Part shown: positions 47,980-57,764 of the stretch, piece by piece
How the letters are laid out: each line of letters starts with the position of its first letter
Position numbering within the stretch: position 1 is the stretch's first letter
NCBI GenBank assembly: GCA_029782295.1
Contig: JAKOVB010000089.1
Span: 124,001-188,000 of the forward strand
Length of the DNA: 64,000 nucleotides
Source: Pseudomonadota bacterium
GTDB taxonomy: Bacteria; Pseudomonadota; Gammaproteobacteria; Burkholderiales; Methylophilaceae
Direction: 5' to 3'
Notes under the pieces: generated by a model
The model's database searches: none
Told to the model about the DNA's origin: nothing
The model's input: only the letters and a program-made list of their open reading frames with translations
Program-made: the position numbers and the translations under genes

Positions 47980-49401
47980 TCAGTGTCCCTTGAGGCCGTG
48001 CTTGTCCATGCGATAACGAATCGTCATCCGGGTAATGCCAAGAAGGCGTGCGGCCTCGGAGACATTGCCGCCGCTTTGCCTGAGGGCGTTTTCGATCATG
48101 GTTTTCTCTGCCTGATCCAGCGTCATTGCTTTTGAAATCTCGGCGTCCTGCTGCGCTTGGCGAGATGCACCTGATTGCTGCAAAGCAAAATCCTCCACCC
48201 CGACCTGAAAGGCGCGGCTGAGCAACACGGCGCGGCTGATCTGGTGACGCAATTCACGCACATTGCCAGGCCAGCCATACGTCCGCATCAGCCGGATGGC
48301 ATCGCTGGAGAACTCCTTGGGGTGCAGTCCGTAACGACGCTCGGTCTGGCTGGTGAAGTGCTGCGCAAGCAACAGAATATCGTCCCCACGCTCCCTGAGC
48401 GGGGGCATGAGAACACTTAACACATTGAGCCGATAAAAGAGGTCGGCCCGGAATTTGCCATCGAGCACCATCTGCTGCAGGTCGCGATTGGTGGCGGCGA
48501 CAAAACGGGCCGCGACCGGACGCTCCTTGGTCGAGCCAAGTCGACGGACCACCCGCCGCTCAAGCACATTCAGGAGCTTGGCTTGCAACGTCAGAGGCAA
48601 CTCACCGATTTCATCCAGAAACAGTGTCCCATCCTCCGCTGCCTCGATGAGGCCGGACCGAGTGCCCAGAGCGCTGGTAAAGGCCCCTTTCTCATGACCG
48701 AACAACTCGCTTTCAATCAACTCCGCAGGCAGAGAGGCGCAATCGACATGAACAAAAGGACGGTCAGCATATTGGCAGGACTGGTGCAGAAAGCGCGCTG
48801 CAACATCCTTGCCGGTCCCTGTTTCACCGGTAATCAGCACTGTCGGCGGAACCGCCTGCTCAATCGAGACCAAACGGGCAATCCGGTCGATCTGAGCTTT
48901 GACATGACGAATCGCATCACTTTCACCCAGAAACTCCAGCACCTCGCCACTACGACTGTCCCTTTGCCGGGAATAATCCAGTTGGCTTTTCAGGCTGATG
49001 GACTGCTGGACCTTGCTCACAGTCAGCAGCAACTCCTCAAGATCGACAGGTTTCTTGAGATAATCGGAGGCGCCCTGCTTCATGGCGCTGACGGCATCAT
49101 TCACCTCACCGAAAGCGGTCATGACAATGACAGAAATGCCCTTTTCAACCAATTCCGGCAACAAATCCATTCCGTTACCGTCCGGCAGGCGCATATCGAG
49201 CAATACCAGATCAGGCTGGAATTGCTTGAGCAGCGCCCGACCATCGGTAATCGTTTCGGCGCGTTCGCAGTCATAGCCAACCTGTTGCAGGCGCTTGGTG
49301 ACGGCCCTTGCAAACAACGCCTCATCCTCGATCAGCAGGACACGCAATCTTTCTCCCGGCGACATTGGGATATATCCAGCTCCGGATTCACGTGCCTGCA
49401 T
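47980..49401 (-). CDS. NtrC-family sigma-54 response regulator (orphan in this window)
   Basis: Transcription activator with three domains. The receiver (about 18-130) has the phosphoacceptor D69 and LKKP lysine. The AAA+ domain has Walker A GETGTGKD (192-199) and LFLDEIGEL. The Fis-type helix-turn-helix at the end is NVSEAARLLGITRMTIRYRM. The sigma-54 contact loop reads GAFTSA (239-244) instead of GAFTGA. The ATG at 49401 is chosen for AGGA six bases upstream. It begins 17 bases after the TonB receptor stop. No sensor kinase is adjacent. Its C-terminus and domain order resemble NtrC, but the target is unknown. Confidence 0.92.
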   Translation of the reverse strand: MQARESGAGYIPMSPGERLRVLLIEDEALFARAVTKRLQQVGYDCERAETITDGRALLKQFQPDLVLLDMRLPDGNGMDLLPELVEKGISVIVMTAFGEVNDAVSAMKQGASDYLKKPVDLEELLLTVSKVQQSISLKSQLDYSRQRDSRSGEVLEFLGESDAIRHVKAQIDRIARLVSIEQAVPPTVLITGETGTGKDVAARFLHQSCQYADRPFVHVDCASLPAELIESELFGHEKGAFTSALGTRSGLIEAAEDGTLFLDEIGELPLTLQAKLLNVLERRVVRRLGSTKERPVAARFVAATNRDLQQMVLDGKFRADLFYRLNVLSVLMPPLRERGDDILLLAQHFTSQTERRYGLHPKEFSSDAIRLMRTYGWPGNVRELRHQISRAVLLSRAFQVGVEDFALQQSGASRQAQQDAEISKAMTLDQAEKTMIENALRQSGGNVSEAARLLGITRMTIRYRMDKHGLKGH

Positions 49402-49418
49402 GATCATTCCTGTTAAAG

Positions 49419-51686
49419 TCAATCCAGATCAGGCTTGGAAGAAGAACTACCCTTGGGCTTGCCGAACTCATAGGTGACACCCACCCAGCCAGCACGGGGG
49501 GCAGTCGGAGAACGGAACTGTTCTGCCGCACCCCCGTTGAAGATATTGTCCCCCAGCACGCCAAATGTGGAATAGTCGTTGTCGAAGACATTGTTCACCT
49601 TGGCGAAGAGCTTCCAGTTGTCGTTCACGCGGTAATGAGTGTCAAGATGCATGACAGCATAACCCGGTACCTTGCCGTTCACGTCCTGATTGTTCTCGTC
49701 CCCGCGGGCGTACTGACCGGACGCCATCACGATGTTGCTTCCAACGGTCCAATCAGGCGTAATTTGATAGCCAAGACGTACCTTGAAGGTGTGGCGTGGA
49801 ATACCAGGTATTTTATCGCCCTTGCTCACAGCGATCTGCCCGGCGCCGTCAGCGGCACTGTTGGCGATAGACCCGACGATAAAGTCAGACTGGAAAGTTG
49901 CATCGACAAAGCCGTAGTTGGCAGCAAAACTGAAGCGATTCACTTTACCGTTCAAACCGAGTTCCAGGCCTTGCCGCTTGGTATCACCAACATTCTTGAA
50001 ATAGCCGAAGCCACTGACGCTGGAAGCGATGAACTGGATATCGTTGCTGTTTTCAGTGCGATAGACACTCGCGTTCCAGTTGAGGCCTTCGAACAGCTTG
50101 CCCCGAACGCCCCCTTCCCAAGTGCGGGACACAATCATGTCGAGATGCGGGTCAGCAGCAAATGCATTTGGCAGGGAGCAGGGTCGATTCTCGTCCGCAC
50201 ACGACAATTCCACCGGCGTCGCTGCACGCATCCCTTCGTTATAGCTACCGTAGAAGCCCAGCGTCTTGGTGGGATTGAAGTTCAGCCCGATCGCTGGATT
50301 GAAACGGCTGTAACGATGATTGCCACTCAGATCCGAATCAGTCGGCACCAAGGCATCGTCGTGGCTCAAACCTGACAGATGCACTTTTGCTACGTTGTAA
50401 CGACCTGACAGTGTGGCATGAAGTTTGTCAGTCAACGAGAAGGTGTCTGTCGCGTACAATCCATAGTAGTCATTGCGCGTCTTGAGACGAACCCAGGCAG
50501 GAGAAGGAACGCCAGGATCATTCACCGTCTGGTTACCCACAACGGACGCCTGATAGGTGTCACTGGTAAAATCGGTACGACCGAAATCTGCACTCGCTCC
50601 AACTGTGAACTGATTTTTGTGACCGGCCAGATCCCCCAGCAGAGTCAATTGCAACGCTCCACCAAAGCCATCTTGATCCGTTGTCGAAGCCACATTGACC
50701 GAATCACCCGGAAGTGTAGTCTCGGCGTTGCTATTGAAGCCGGTAATCCGGTTATGCCGGTAGTAAACATTCCCAGCGATCAACTTGTCGTCTGCCAGGA
50801 AATGACTGCCCTTGAGGGTGACCATCTGCAGGTTGTTGCCAATGCTGTCCGGCCAGGTATAAGCCTGGCTGCGATCCCCCATCATGGAACGCGGCAAAGC
50901 CTGAGTCCCTTCCATGTCGGTGTCTGCCAGCATGACGGACAGATCCAGGTCGCTCTTGTCATTCTGCCAACCCACCTTGCCGAAGAGTTGGTTCACGCCA
51001 CTGCTGGAGTGGTCACGCCAACCGTCTTCCTTGAAAAAATTGCCTGCGACGAAATAATCCAGGCTCTTGTCGGCGTTGGCACCTCCAGCCTCGAACTCGA
51101 ATGCACGACGCCCCCAGGAACCACCGTAGGCAGTAGCTGAGATGCCTGGAAACTCGGAACCGCTCTTGGTATGGACGGAAAGCGCCCCCCCCAGGGTGTT
51201 CAGGCCGAACAACGGATTTGAGCCAGGAATGAGGTTAATGTTGGCGATTGCGTTGGCTGGGATAAGGTCCCAGTTCACGATATCACCGAACGGCTCATTA
51301 ACCCGGACACCGTCCATGAATACTGAAAGCCCCTGCGGCGTACCCAGCAGAGGAGATGCCGTGAAACCACGGAACGACACGTCCGCCTGATAGGGATTTG
51401 CCACCGTGTTGCTGATACTGACAGAACCCAGGTTGGCATCGATAAACTCAGAGACATCGAGGTTGTGTTGTTCAGCAATGGCCTTGCTGGAAGCCGCCTG
51501 CACATTGGCAGGAACCTGATCAATAGGCGTTCCCATGCTGGGTAACGGAGTTGTGCTCACTACTTCAACAGTTTCCGCCTCAAGTGCTTCAGCCTTGTTC
51601 CCGGCTTGTGAGAGCGCTGGCGCAGCACAAATGGCCGCGATCAGAAGTGTCAGTTTGCGTGGTGTCAGGTTATGGTTATTCTGCAT
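49419..51686 (-). CDS. TonB-dependent outer-membrane receptor
   Basis: Twenty-two-strand-type barrel importing an unknown ligand with TonB energy. The 755 residues begin with a signal peptide (LTLLIAAICAAPALSQA); a TonB-box-like VEVVSTTPLP follows, then the plug domain (ADVSFRGFTASPLLG, GVRVNEPFGD, GLNTLGGALSVHTKSG) and the barrel, ending in FGKPKGSSSSKPDLD. The last residue is not the usual aromatic, so the real end may be masked by a polar tail. No siderophore-specific domain is seen. AGGA precedes the ATG at 51686. It is followed directly by the NtrC-type regulator. Confidence 0.92.
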   Translation of the reverse strand: MQNNHNLTPRKLTLLIAAICAAPALSQAGNKAEALEAETVEVVSTTPLPSMGTPIDQVPANVQAASSKAIAEQHNLDVSEFIDANLGSVSISNTVANPYQADVSFRGFTASPLLGTPQGLSVFMDGVRVNEPFGDIVNWDLIPANAIANINLIPGSNPLFGLNTLGGALSVHTKSGSEFPGISATAYGGSWGRRAFEFEAGGANADKSLDYFVAGNFFKEDGWRDHSSSGVNQLFGKVGWQNDKSDLDLSVMLADTDMEGTQALPRSMMGDRSQAYTWPDSIGNNLQMVTLKGSHFLADDKLIAGNVYYRHNRITGFNSNAETTLPGDSVNVASTTDQDGFGGALQLTLLGDLAGHKNQFTVGASADFGRTDFTSDTYQASVVGNQTVNDPGVPSPAWVRLKTRNDYYGLYATDTFSLTDKLHATLSGRYNVAKVHLSGLSHDDALVPTDSDLSGNHRYSRFNPAIGLNFNPTKTLGFYGSYNEGMRAATPVELSCADENRPCSLPNAFAADPHLDMIVSRTWEGGVRGKLFEGLNWNASVYRTENSNDIQFIASSVSGFGYFKNVGDTKRQGLELGLNGKVNRFSFAANYGFVDATFQSDFIVGSIANSAADGAGQIAVSKGDKIPGIPRHTFKVRLGYQITPDWTVGSNIVMASGQYARGDENNQDVNGKVPGYAVMHLDTHYRVNDNWKLFAKVNNVFDNDYSTFGVLGDNIFNGGAAEQFRSPTAPRAGWVGVTYEFGKPKGSSSSKPDLD

Positions 51687-51840
51687 TGCAATTCCTAGCA
51701 TTGGTTTTAGTGATCGATAAAAACTCTATTTACCATTCAATTTTCATACCAATCAATATCATTCATTTATTTAATATATATTAATCATAATATTGGAATA
51801 TATTTTTAAACCTATATGTTAATAGAAACATCAGAGTAAC

Positions 51841-51877
51841 TGGTTGTTTTCGACCACATTATGGTTTCATACAACCA
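51841..51877. promoter_or_regulatory. Nested 37-base dyad upstream of the TonB receptor
   Basis: TGGTTGT (51841-51847) pairs with ACAACCA (51871-51877), and inside them ACCA (51853-51856) pairs with TGGT (51862-51865), all centred on one point. A direct repeat, TTCATACAACCAATC (51866-51880) and TTCATACCAATC (51743-51754), flanks an AT-rich stretch. The 212-base gap between tilS and the receptor is otherwise empty. Its form suggests an operator or enhancer site. Confidence 0.4.
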
Positions 51878-51898
51878 ATCTGACAAACCATTTAATCA

Positions 51899-53245
51899 CT
51901 AATGGGGCTCCCACTCGACAACAAGCCCCGGCATGCCAGGCTGCGTCTGGAATTCCATGGCAACGCCCACCCCGGGAACGCAGGCAAGCCTATCCCCGAT
52001 GAACAGCATTGGTGTCGCATCTCTTTGCCATGGCGGAATACCTGCTTCCTGGAACAGTAAGCGCAACTTGCGTGTAGGCCTCTTGGAATCAGGGCGAAAC
52101 ACTGCGCCCTCCACCCTGGGCGTGAAGTGAAGACTCTTTGATTCGATTAACGCCAAATCCATGCCGGCTCCGTCGGTATGAAACAGGTTCAATCGGCCGC
52201 CAGGGAAGGAGAGCGAAGTCTCGCCGGACCATGAAAAGCCAGTAAAGTCACCAGATGCCCCCCTCACCATCCACGCCTCTCCACGAAATAGCCTGACCTG
52301 GCCTCCATCCAGGGACACGCATACCTGGGAATCTGCTGCCGCGTCGTGCAACTGGCGATAGATTTCATGAAGTCGTCGTGAAGACGGAGGAACAGGCAGA
52401 TGCGTACGAATCCAGTAACGCAGAAGGTTTTTAGCACGCACCTCAGACAGACGATGAAATGCTTCTATGGAAAGACGCCCCCGGCTGACCCAGATCGATG
52501 CATCCTCAGCTGCGATTTCATCCAGCAAGGTAGAAGCTTCTGCAAAATGGCTGGCACTTCGTGCCAATGTCGTTCGTGCCGCCGGGAACCGTTTTTCCAT
52601 TTCGGGAAGCACATGATGGCGGATGAAATTTCGATCGTAAGCCAGATCGAGGTTGCTTTCGTCATCGATCCATTGCAGGCCGTTCTCTCTTGCATAGCAG
52701 TCGAGTGCGAAGCGTGATACATCGAGCAATGGACGGTACACTGGATGTTTGCGCATATGAATGGGCGGATGTTGCGTTTCCCAGGCCATGCAGGACAAGC
52801 CTTTGAGCCCTGAACCGCGCATCAACTGCAACAGCAGGGTTTCAGCCTGATCGTCACGGTGATGCGCCAGCACGACAGCGTCACACTCCTGTGTATCAAA
52901 CGCCTGATATCTGACCTCACGAGCCGCTGCCTCGATGCCCTTGCTGCAATCTCGCGGAACGTCAACCCGAATCACAGCCAGGGGCACATTGCGGTCCGTG
53001 CACAAATCCAAGCAAAATTTTGCCCACGCATCGGCGTTGGGGCTAATGCCGTGATGAACATGCAGTGCGCTGAGCTGAAAACTGAGACGGGACCTGGCAC
53101 GGACAAGCAAATCCAGCAGGACACAGGAATCCAGGCCACCAGAAAGCCCGAGAAGCAGACGCTGCCCGGGCTGGATAGTGTGTTCGAGAAAACTTACGAG
53201 GCGAGCTAGGAGATCAACGGACGGGGTTTTCTTTGAACTTGCCAT
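51899..53245 (-). CDS. tilS: tRNA(Ile)-lysidine synthetase
   Basis: Converts C34 of tRNA-Ile(CAU) to lysidine. The 448 residues have the PP-loop [15 protein letters not shown] (about residues 33-47), HHRDDQAET, and the C-terminal TilS substrate-binding domains ([17 protein letters not shown]). The start lies 32 bases inside the end of accA, in the standard dnaE-accA-tilS order. Confidence 0.96.
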   Translation of the reverse strand: MASSKKTPSVDLLARLVSFLEHTIQPGQRLLLGLSGGLDSCVLLDLLVRARSRLSFQLSALHVHHGISPNADAWAKFCLDLCTDRNVPLAVIRVDVPRDCSKGIEAAAREVRYQAFDTQECDAVVLAHHRDDQAETLLLQLMRGSGLKGLSCMAWETQHPPIHMRKHPVYRPLLDVSRFALDCYARENGLQWIDDESNLDLAYDRNFIRHHVLPEMEKRFPAARTTLARSASHFAEASTLLDEIAAEDASIWVSRGRLSIEAFHRLSEVRAKNLLRYWIRTHLPVPPSSRRLHEIYRQLHDAAADSQVCVSLDGGQVRLFRGEAWMVRGASGDFTGFSWSGETSLSFPGGRLNLFHTDGAGMDLALIESKSLHFTPRVEGAVFRPDSKRPTRKLRLLFQEAGIPPWQRDATPMLFIGDRLACVPGVGVAMEFQTQPGMPGLVVEWEPH

Positions 53246-54182
53246 AGCTCATGAGGCGGTCAAGACGCGCTTCCAGCAGGTGGGTCGTGGACTTGGCCTG
53301 CAGCAGCGCCAACTCGTCCTTCAGGGCACGACGCAATGTTTGCATCATGACTTCCGGATCGCGATGCGCCCCTCCCAGCGGCTCGGCAACGATGCGATCG
53401 ATCAGCCCCAGGGTCTTGAGGCGGTTCGCAGTGATTGCCAGGGTTTCAGCCGCTTCCGGAGCTTTGTCAGCACTCTTCCAGAGGATGGAGGCACAACCTT
53501 CCGGTGAAATCACCGAATAGGTCGAATATTGCAGCATCATGAGATGATCCACTACGCCCAGCGCCAGCGCTCCGCCGGAACCGCCCTCACCGATGATCAC
53601 GCCGATCAGCGGCACCTTGAGCTCTGCCATGACATAGAGGTTGCGGGCGATGGCCTCGGACTGTCCGCGCTCTTCAGCGCCGATGCCGGGGTAGGCCCCG
53701 GGGGTATCGATCAAGGTAATGATTGGCAAACCGAATTTTTCTGCCAGCCGGAACAGCCGCAGGGCCTTGCGATAGCCTTCCGGCCTGGGCATACCAAAAT
53801 TGCGGTAGATCTTTTCTTTAGTATCCCGACCCTTCTGATGGCCGATCACCATGACCGGCTGCCCTTCGAAACGCGCCATCCCACCGACAATGGCAGGATC
53901 GTCCGCATAAGCACGGTCACCGTGCAGTTCTTCGAAATCGGTAAACAGGCCCTGAATGTAATCCAGGGTGTAGGGTCTTTGAGGATGACGTGACACCTGG
54001 GATACCTGCCATGCCCCCAGCTTGTTGTAGATATCCTTGGTCAGAGTCTGGCTTTTTTGCTGCAGACGGTCGATTTCCTCGGAGATATCGAGTGCAGAAT
54101 CATCCTGCACGTAACGCAACTCCTCGATCTTGGATTCGAGTTCGGCGATAGGTTGTTCAAAGTCCAGAAAACTTGTTTTCAT
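53214..54182 (-). CDS. accA: Acetyl-CoA carboxylase carboxyltransferase subunit alpha
   Basis: Part of the enzyme producing malonyl-CoA for the fab genes at 12-18 kb. The 322 residues show the crotonase-like fold with [31 protein letters not shown], and [12 protein letters not shown] oxyanion-hole glycines. Length and termini are standard. It lies 89 bases after dnaE. Confidence 0.98.
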   Translation of the reverse strand: MKTSFLDFEQPIAELESKIEELRYVQDDSALDISEEIDRLQQKSQTLTKDIYNKLGAWQVSQVSRHPQRPYTLDYIQGLFTDFEELHGDRAYADDPAIVGGMARFEGQPVMVIGHQKGRDTKEKIYRNFGMPRPEGYRKALRLFRLAEKFGLPIITLIDTPGAYPGIGAEERGQSEAIARNLYVMAELKVPLIGVIIGEGGSGGALALGVVDHLMMLQYSTYSVISPEGCASILWKSADKAPEAAETLAITANRLKTLGLIDRIVAEPLGGAHRDPEVMMQTLRRALKDELALLQAKSTTHLLEARLDRLMSYGKFKENPVR

Positions 54183-54271
54183 AAGCAGCTCTCAGCAATC
54201 AGCATTCGACTCTCAGTACAGGCACGGGGGCTTGCGATGACCAACCCGACCGGATTCCTGAAAATACTTTT

Positions 54272-57200
54272 TTAATGATACAGGATTTTAACGTTATCTT
54301 CGGAAAGCCATGTTCGCAGACCATGCAACAACTCGTCCCGCAACTCGACGCGCCAAGCGTCCCCGAGGGACAATTCAACCCGCGCATTATCGTTACGATA
54401 ATCGATCTGCACAGGACAGCCGCCGTATTCTTCTTCACGCGCCGAAGTCTTGCAAAAGGGGGACAGCAACTCCCTCAGCTTGAGGGAATCCGCCTGACCG
54501 TTGCATGAAATCCGCAGCACGCTGGCATAGGCGCTTCTGGCAGCCGATACATCGAACAACCGGCGCGCATTGACGCGCAGGCCCCCGGTGAAATCGTCGT
54601 TGCTGACCTTGCCTTCGACGAACAGCAACTGATCTTCCTTCAGCAATCCCGTATTGGCCATGAACAACTCGTTACCAATGGCGACCTCGATCTGCGCGCT
54701 GGCATCGTCTATGGTCACGAAGGCCATCTTGCCACGGCTGGTCATGCGGGTTCGAATCGCGATGACAATCCCGGCCAGCAGTTGCGGTTGTTCTTGAGGG
54801 GTCAATTGCGCCAGGCTGTTGCGGACGAACGATGACAATTCGCTCTTGTAGGCCAGGTATGGATGCCCGCTGAGATAGAAGCCCAACGCCGCCTTTTCCT
54901 GCTGCAGCTTTTCCTGCTCTGGCCAGGGAGAAACCTGGGGCAATTGATGTGTCGTGACGTCCGGCATGTCACCGAACAGGCTGTTCTGACCGGAAGCTGC
55001 CCCGCTCTGCTCGGCTGCCTCGATCGCCATGCCAACCCCAGCCAGCAACGCGGCACGGTTGGGTTCAAGCCCATCGAAAGCGCCGGCACGGATCAGCGAT
55101 TCGATCACGCGGCGATTGACCTTGCGCAAATCCAGGCGCTGGCAGAAGTCAAACAAATCCTTGAACGGGCCATCCTGCTCCCGTGCAGCCAGGATCACTT
55201 CGATCGCCGACCATCCGGTCCCCTTGATCGCACCCAAGCCGTAGAGTATCTGTTTTTCGTTCAGCGGTTTGAATCGGAATTCGCTACGGTTAATGTCCGG
55301 CGGCAACACCTCCAACCCATTGACGAGGCAGTCGTCATGAAAAATATGGACGCTGTCTGTGTTGTTCATGTCCGCCGACATCGTAGCTGCCAGGAATGCC
55401 GCCGGATAATGCCGCTTCAGGTAGGCCGTGTGGTAAGCCACCAGCGCGTAGGCAGCCGCATGCGACTTGTTGAAGCCATAGCTGGCGAACTTTTCCATCA
55501 GGTCGAACAGAAACTCCGCGTCCCGGGGCGCGGTTCCGTTCTTTTCCGCCCCTTCGACGAAAATGGCGCGTTGCTGGGCCATTTCCTCAGGTTTCTTCTT
55601 GCCCATGGCACGGCGCAGCATGTCTGCGCCACCCAGACTGTAGCCCGCCACCACCTGGGCAATCTGCATTACCTGTTCCTGGTAGACCATGATGCCGTAG
55701 GTCTCTTTCAGGATAGGCGCAGTGGCCGGGTGCGGATATTCCACCCGCTGCAAGCCATGCTTGCGACGGCAGAAATCCGGGATCAGGTCCATTGGGCCGG
55801 GCCGATACAGCGCAACCAGCGCGATGATGTCTTCGAAACAGTCCGGCTTGGCCTGCTTCAGCATGTCCTTCATTCCGCGCGATTCAAGCTGGAATACGGC
55901 CGTCGTGTTCGCGCTCTTGAGCAAGGCAAAAGTCGGTGTATCATTCAGCGGCAGGGTTTCGAACGCCAAAGGTGGCTCGCCCTTGGCTGCACGTTGGGCA
56001 TTGGCGCTTTCCAGAGCCATGTCGAGAATGGTCAGCGTACGCAGGCCAAGGAAGTCGAATTTCACCAGGCCGACTTTTTCCACGTCATCCTTGTCGTACT
56101 GGCTCACCACGCTATCGCTGCCCTGCTGACAATACATGGGGGTGAAATCGGTAATGCGCCCCGGAGAAATCAACACGCCCCCGGCATGCATGCCGATATT
56201 GCGGGTCAGGCCTTCCAGACGCAGCGCAAGCTCGAGAAGCTCGTTGACTTCTTCTTCCTTTTCGCGACGCTCCTTCAGCTGAGGTTCCTTCTCCAGCGCA
56301 TCGGAAAGCGAGATTCCGAGCTCATTGGGAATCAGTTTGGCAATCCCATCGACAAAATTGAAAGGCAGGTCCAGCACACGCCCCACATCGCGGATAACGG
56401 CCTTGGCGGCCATGGTCCCGAAGGTGGCGATCTGAGAAACCGCCTCCAACCCGTACTTGCGCTTCACGTAATCGATGACGCGGTCACGCCCTTCCTGGCA
56501 GAAGTCGATATCGAAGTCGGGCATGGATACCCGCTCAGGATTCAGGAAGCGCTCGAACAGCAAGGCGTAGCGCAACGGATCGAGATCGGTAATGCCCAGC
56601 GAATAGGCAACCAGGGAACCCGCACCGGAACCCCGCCCGGGCCCCACTGGAACGCCGTTATGCTTGGCCCAGTTAATAAAGTCCGCCACGATCAGGAAAT
56701 AACCCGGGAACCCCATCTGCACAATGATGCCGACTTCGAAATCCAGCCGAGCCTCATACTCAGGCCGCTTGGCATTCCGGGTTTCTTCATCCGGATACAG
56801 CACCTTGAGCCGCTCATCGAGACCGGCTCGTGCCTGAATCGCAAGATATTCGTCCAGGCTCTCGTTGTTGGGCGTCGGAAACTGTGGCAGGTAATTCTTG
56901 CCAAGGGTAATCGTCAGATTACAGCGGCGGGCGATTTCGACTGAATTGGCAAGCGCCTCCGGGATATCGGCGAACAATTCCGCCATTTCGGCCTGACTCT
57001 TGAAATACTGCTCAGGGGTGAAATGCTTGGGGCGACGATTATCGGCCAGCACATACCCCTCGGCGATACAGACCCGCGCTTCATGCGCCTTGAAATCGTC
57101 CCCGTCCAGAAACTGGATGGGATGGGTGGCCACCACCGGCAGATCGAGCGCGGCAGCGATGTGTAGCGATCCCGCCAAGACGGCTTCCTGTTGTGCATGC

Positions 57201-57721
57201 CCGGCACGCTGCAATTCCAGGTAATAACGGTCCGGGAACATAGACTGCCATTCGGCCGCCAGGGCCTCGGCAGCGGCAATGTTGTTCTGCAACAACAACT
57301 GTCCGACATCGCCCAGCATGCCTCCGGAGAGCATGATCAATCCGTCGTTCTTCTCCGCCAGCCAGGCGCGCTTGATCTCGGCTCGGCCACGATGCTGGTT
57401 ATGGAGATAGGCCTCGGTCAGCAACTCGCAAAGACGGAGGTAACCGGCGTGGTTATGACAGAGCAGCAGGAAGCGGGTCGGTTGGTCACGGCTGGATTCG
57501 TTTTCCAGCCAGAGATCGGCCCCGATCAGCGGCTTGATGCCTTTACTACGTGCCGCACTGTAGAACTTGACCGCCCCGAACAGGTTGGACAAATCCGTCA
57601 GAGCAAGCGCCGGCATCTTGTCATTGACGGCGCGTTTGACGTAATCGCCGATACGCACCATGCCATCGACAACGGAATACTCGCTATGGCAGCGCAGGTG
57701 GACAAAAACAGGTTCAGACAT
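54272..57721 (-). CDS. dnaE: DNA polymerase III alpha subunit
   Basis: Replicative polymerase. The 1149 residues hold the PHP domain (HLRCHSEYSVVDG), the catalytic aspartates in MPDFDIDFCQEGR, the finger/thumb regions (GPGRGSGAGSLVAY), a helix-hairpin-helix stretch, the beta-clamp-binding motif near QNSLFGDM, and the OB fold (LLAGIVIAIRTRMTSRGK). The length is as expected for DnaE1. No intein is seen. Confidence 0.98.
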   Translation of the reverse strand: MSEPVFVHLRCHSEYSVVDGMVRIGDYVKRAVNDKMPALALTDLSNLFGAVKFYSAARSKGIKPLIGADLWLENESSRDQPTRFLLLCHNHAGYLRLCELLTEAYLHNQHRGRAEIKRAWLAEKNDGLIMLSGGMLGDVGQLLLQNNIAAAEALAAEWQSMFPDRYYLELQRAGHAQQEAVLAGSLHIAAALDLPVVATHPIQFLDGDDFKAHEARVCIAEGYVLADNRRPKHFTPEQYFKSQAEMAELFADIPEALANSVEIARRCNLTITLGKNYLPQFPTPNNESLDEYLAIQARAGLDERLKVLYPDEETRNAKRPEYEARLDFEVGIIVQMGFPGYFLIVADFINWAKHNGVPVGPGRGSGAGSLVAYSLGITDLDPLRYALLFERFLNPERVSMPDFDIDFCQEGRDRVIDYVKRKYGLEAVSQIATFGTMAAKAVIRDVGRVLDLPFNFVDGIAKLIPNELGISLSDALEKEPQLKERREKEEEVNELLELALRLEGLTRNIGMHAGGVLISPGRITDFTPMYCQQGSDSVVSQYDKDDVEKVGLVKFDFLGLRTLTILDMALESANAQRAAKGEPPLAFETLPLNDTPTFALLKSANTTAVFQLESRGMKDMLKQAKPDCFEDIIALVALYRPGPMDLIPDFCRRKHGLQRVEYPHPATAPILKETYGIMVYQEQVMQIAQVVAGYSLGGADMLRRAMGKKKPEEMAQQRAIFVEGAEKNGTAPRDAEFLFDLMEKFASYGFNKSHAAAYALVAYHTAYLKRHYPAAFLAATMSADMNNTDSVHIFHDDCLVNGLEVLPPDINRSEFRFKPLNEKQILYGLGAIKGTGWSAIEVILAAREQDGPFKDLFDFCQRLDLRKVNRRVIESLIRAGAFDGLEPNRAALLAGVGMAIEAAEQSGAASGQNSLFGDMPDVTTHQLPQVSPWPEQEKLQQEKAALGFYLSGHPYLAYKSELSSFVRNSLAQLTPQEQPQLLAGIVIAIRTRMTSRGKMAFVTIDDASAQIEVAIGNELFMANTGLLKEDQLLFVEGKVSNDDFTGGLRVNARRLFDVSAARSAYASVLRISCNGQADSLKLRELLSPFCKTSAREEEYGGCPVQIDYRNDNARVELSLGDAWRVELRDELLHGLRTWLSEDNVKILYH

Positions 57722-57764
57722 GCGGCAATTTTACCGGAAAAGGCATTGGGCGTCGGCCAGAAAT

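Noticed and set aside
51735-51756. Possible sigma-54 promoter (TGGTATGAAAATTGA on the minus strand) before the TonB receptor
   Set aside because: The near-invariant GC at -12 is GA, and other positions also differ.
51743-51766. Possible Fur box upstream of the TonB receptor
   Set aside because: Only partial GATAAT-type repeats in very AT-rich DNA; too weak to call.
54863-56944. Long open frame (693 codons) on the plus strand opposite dnaE
   Set aside because: Antisense shadow of a GC-rich gene; the protein sequence shows no family features and dnaE is intact.
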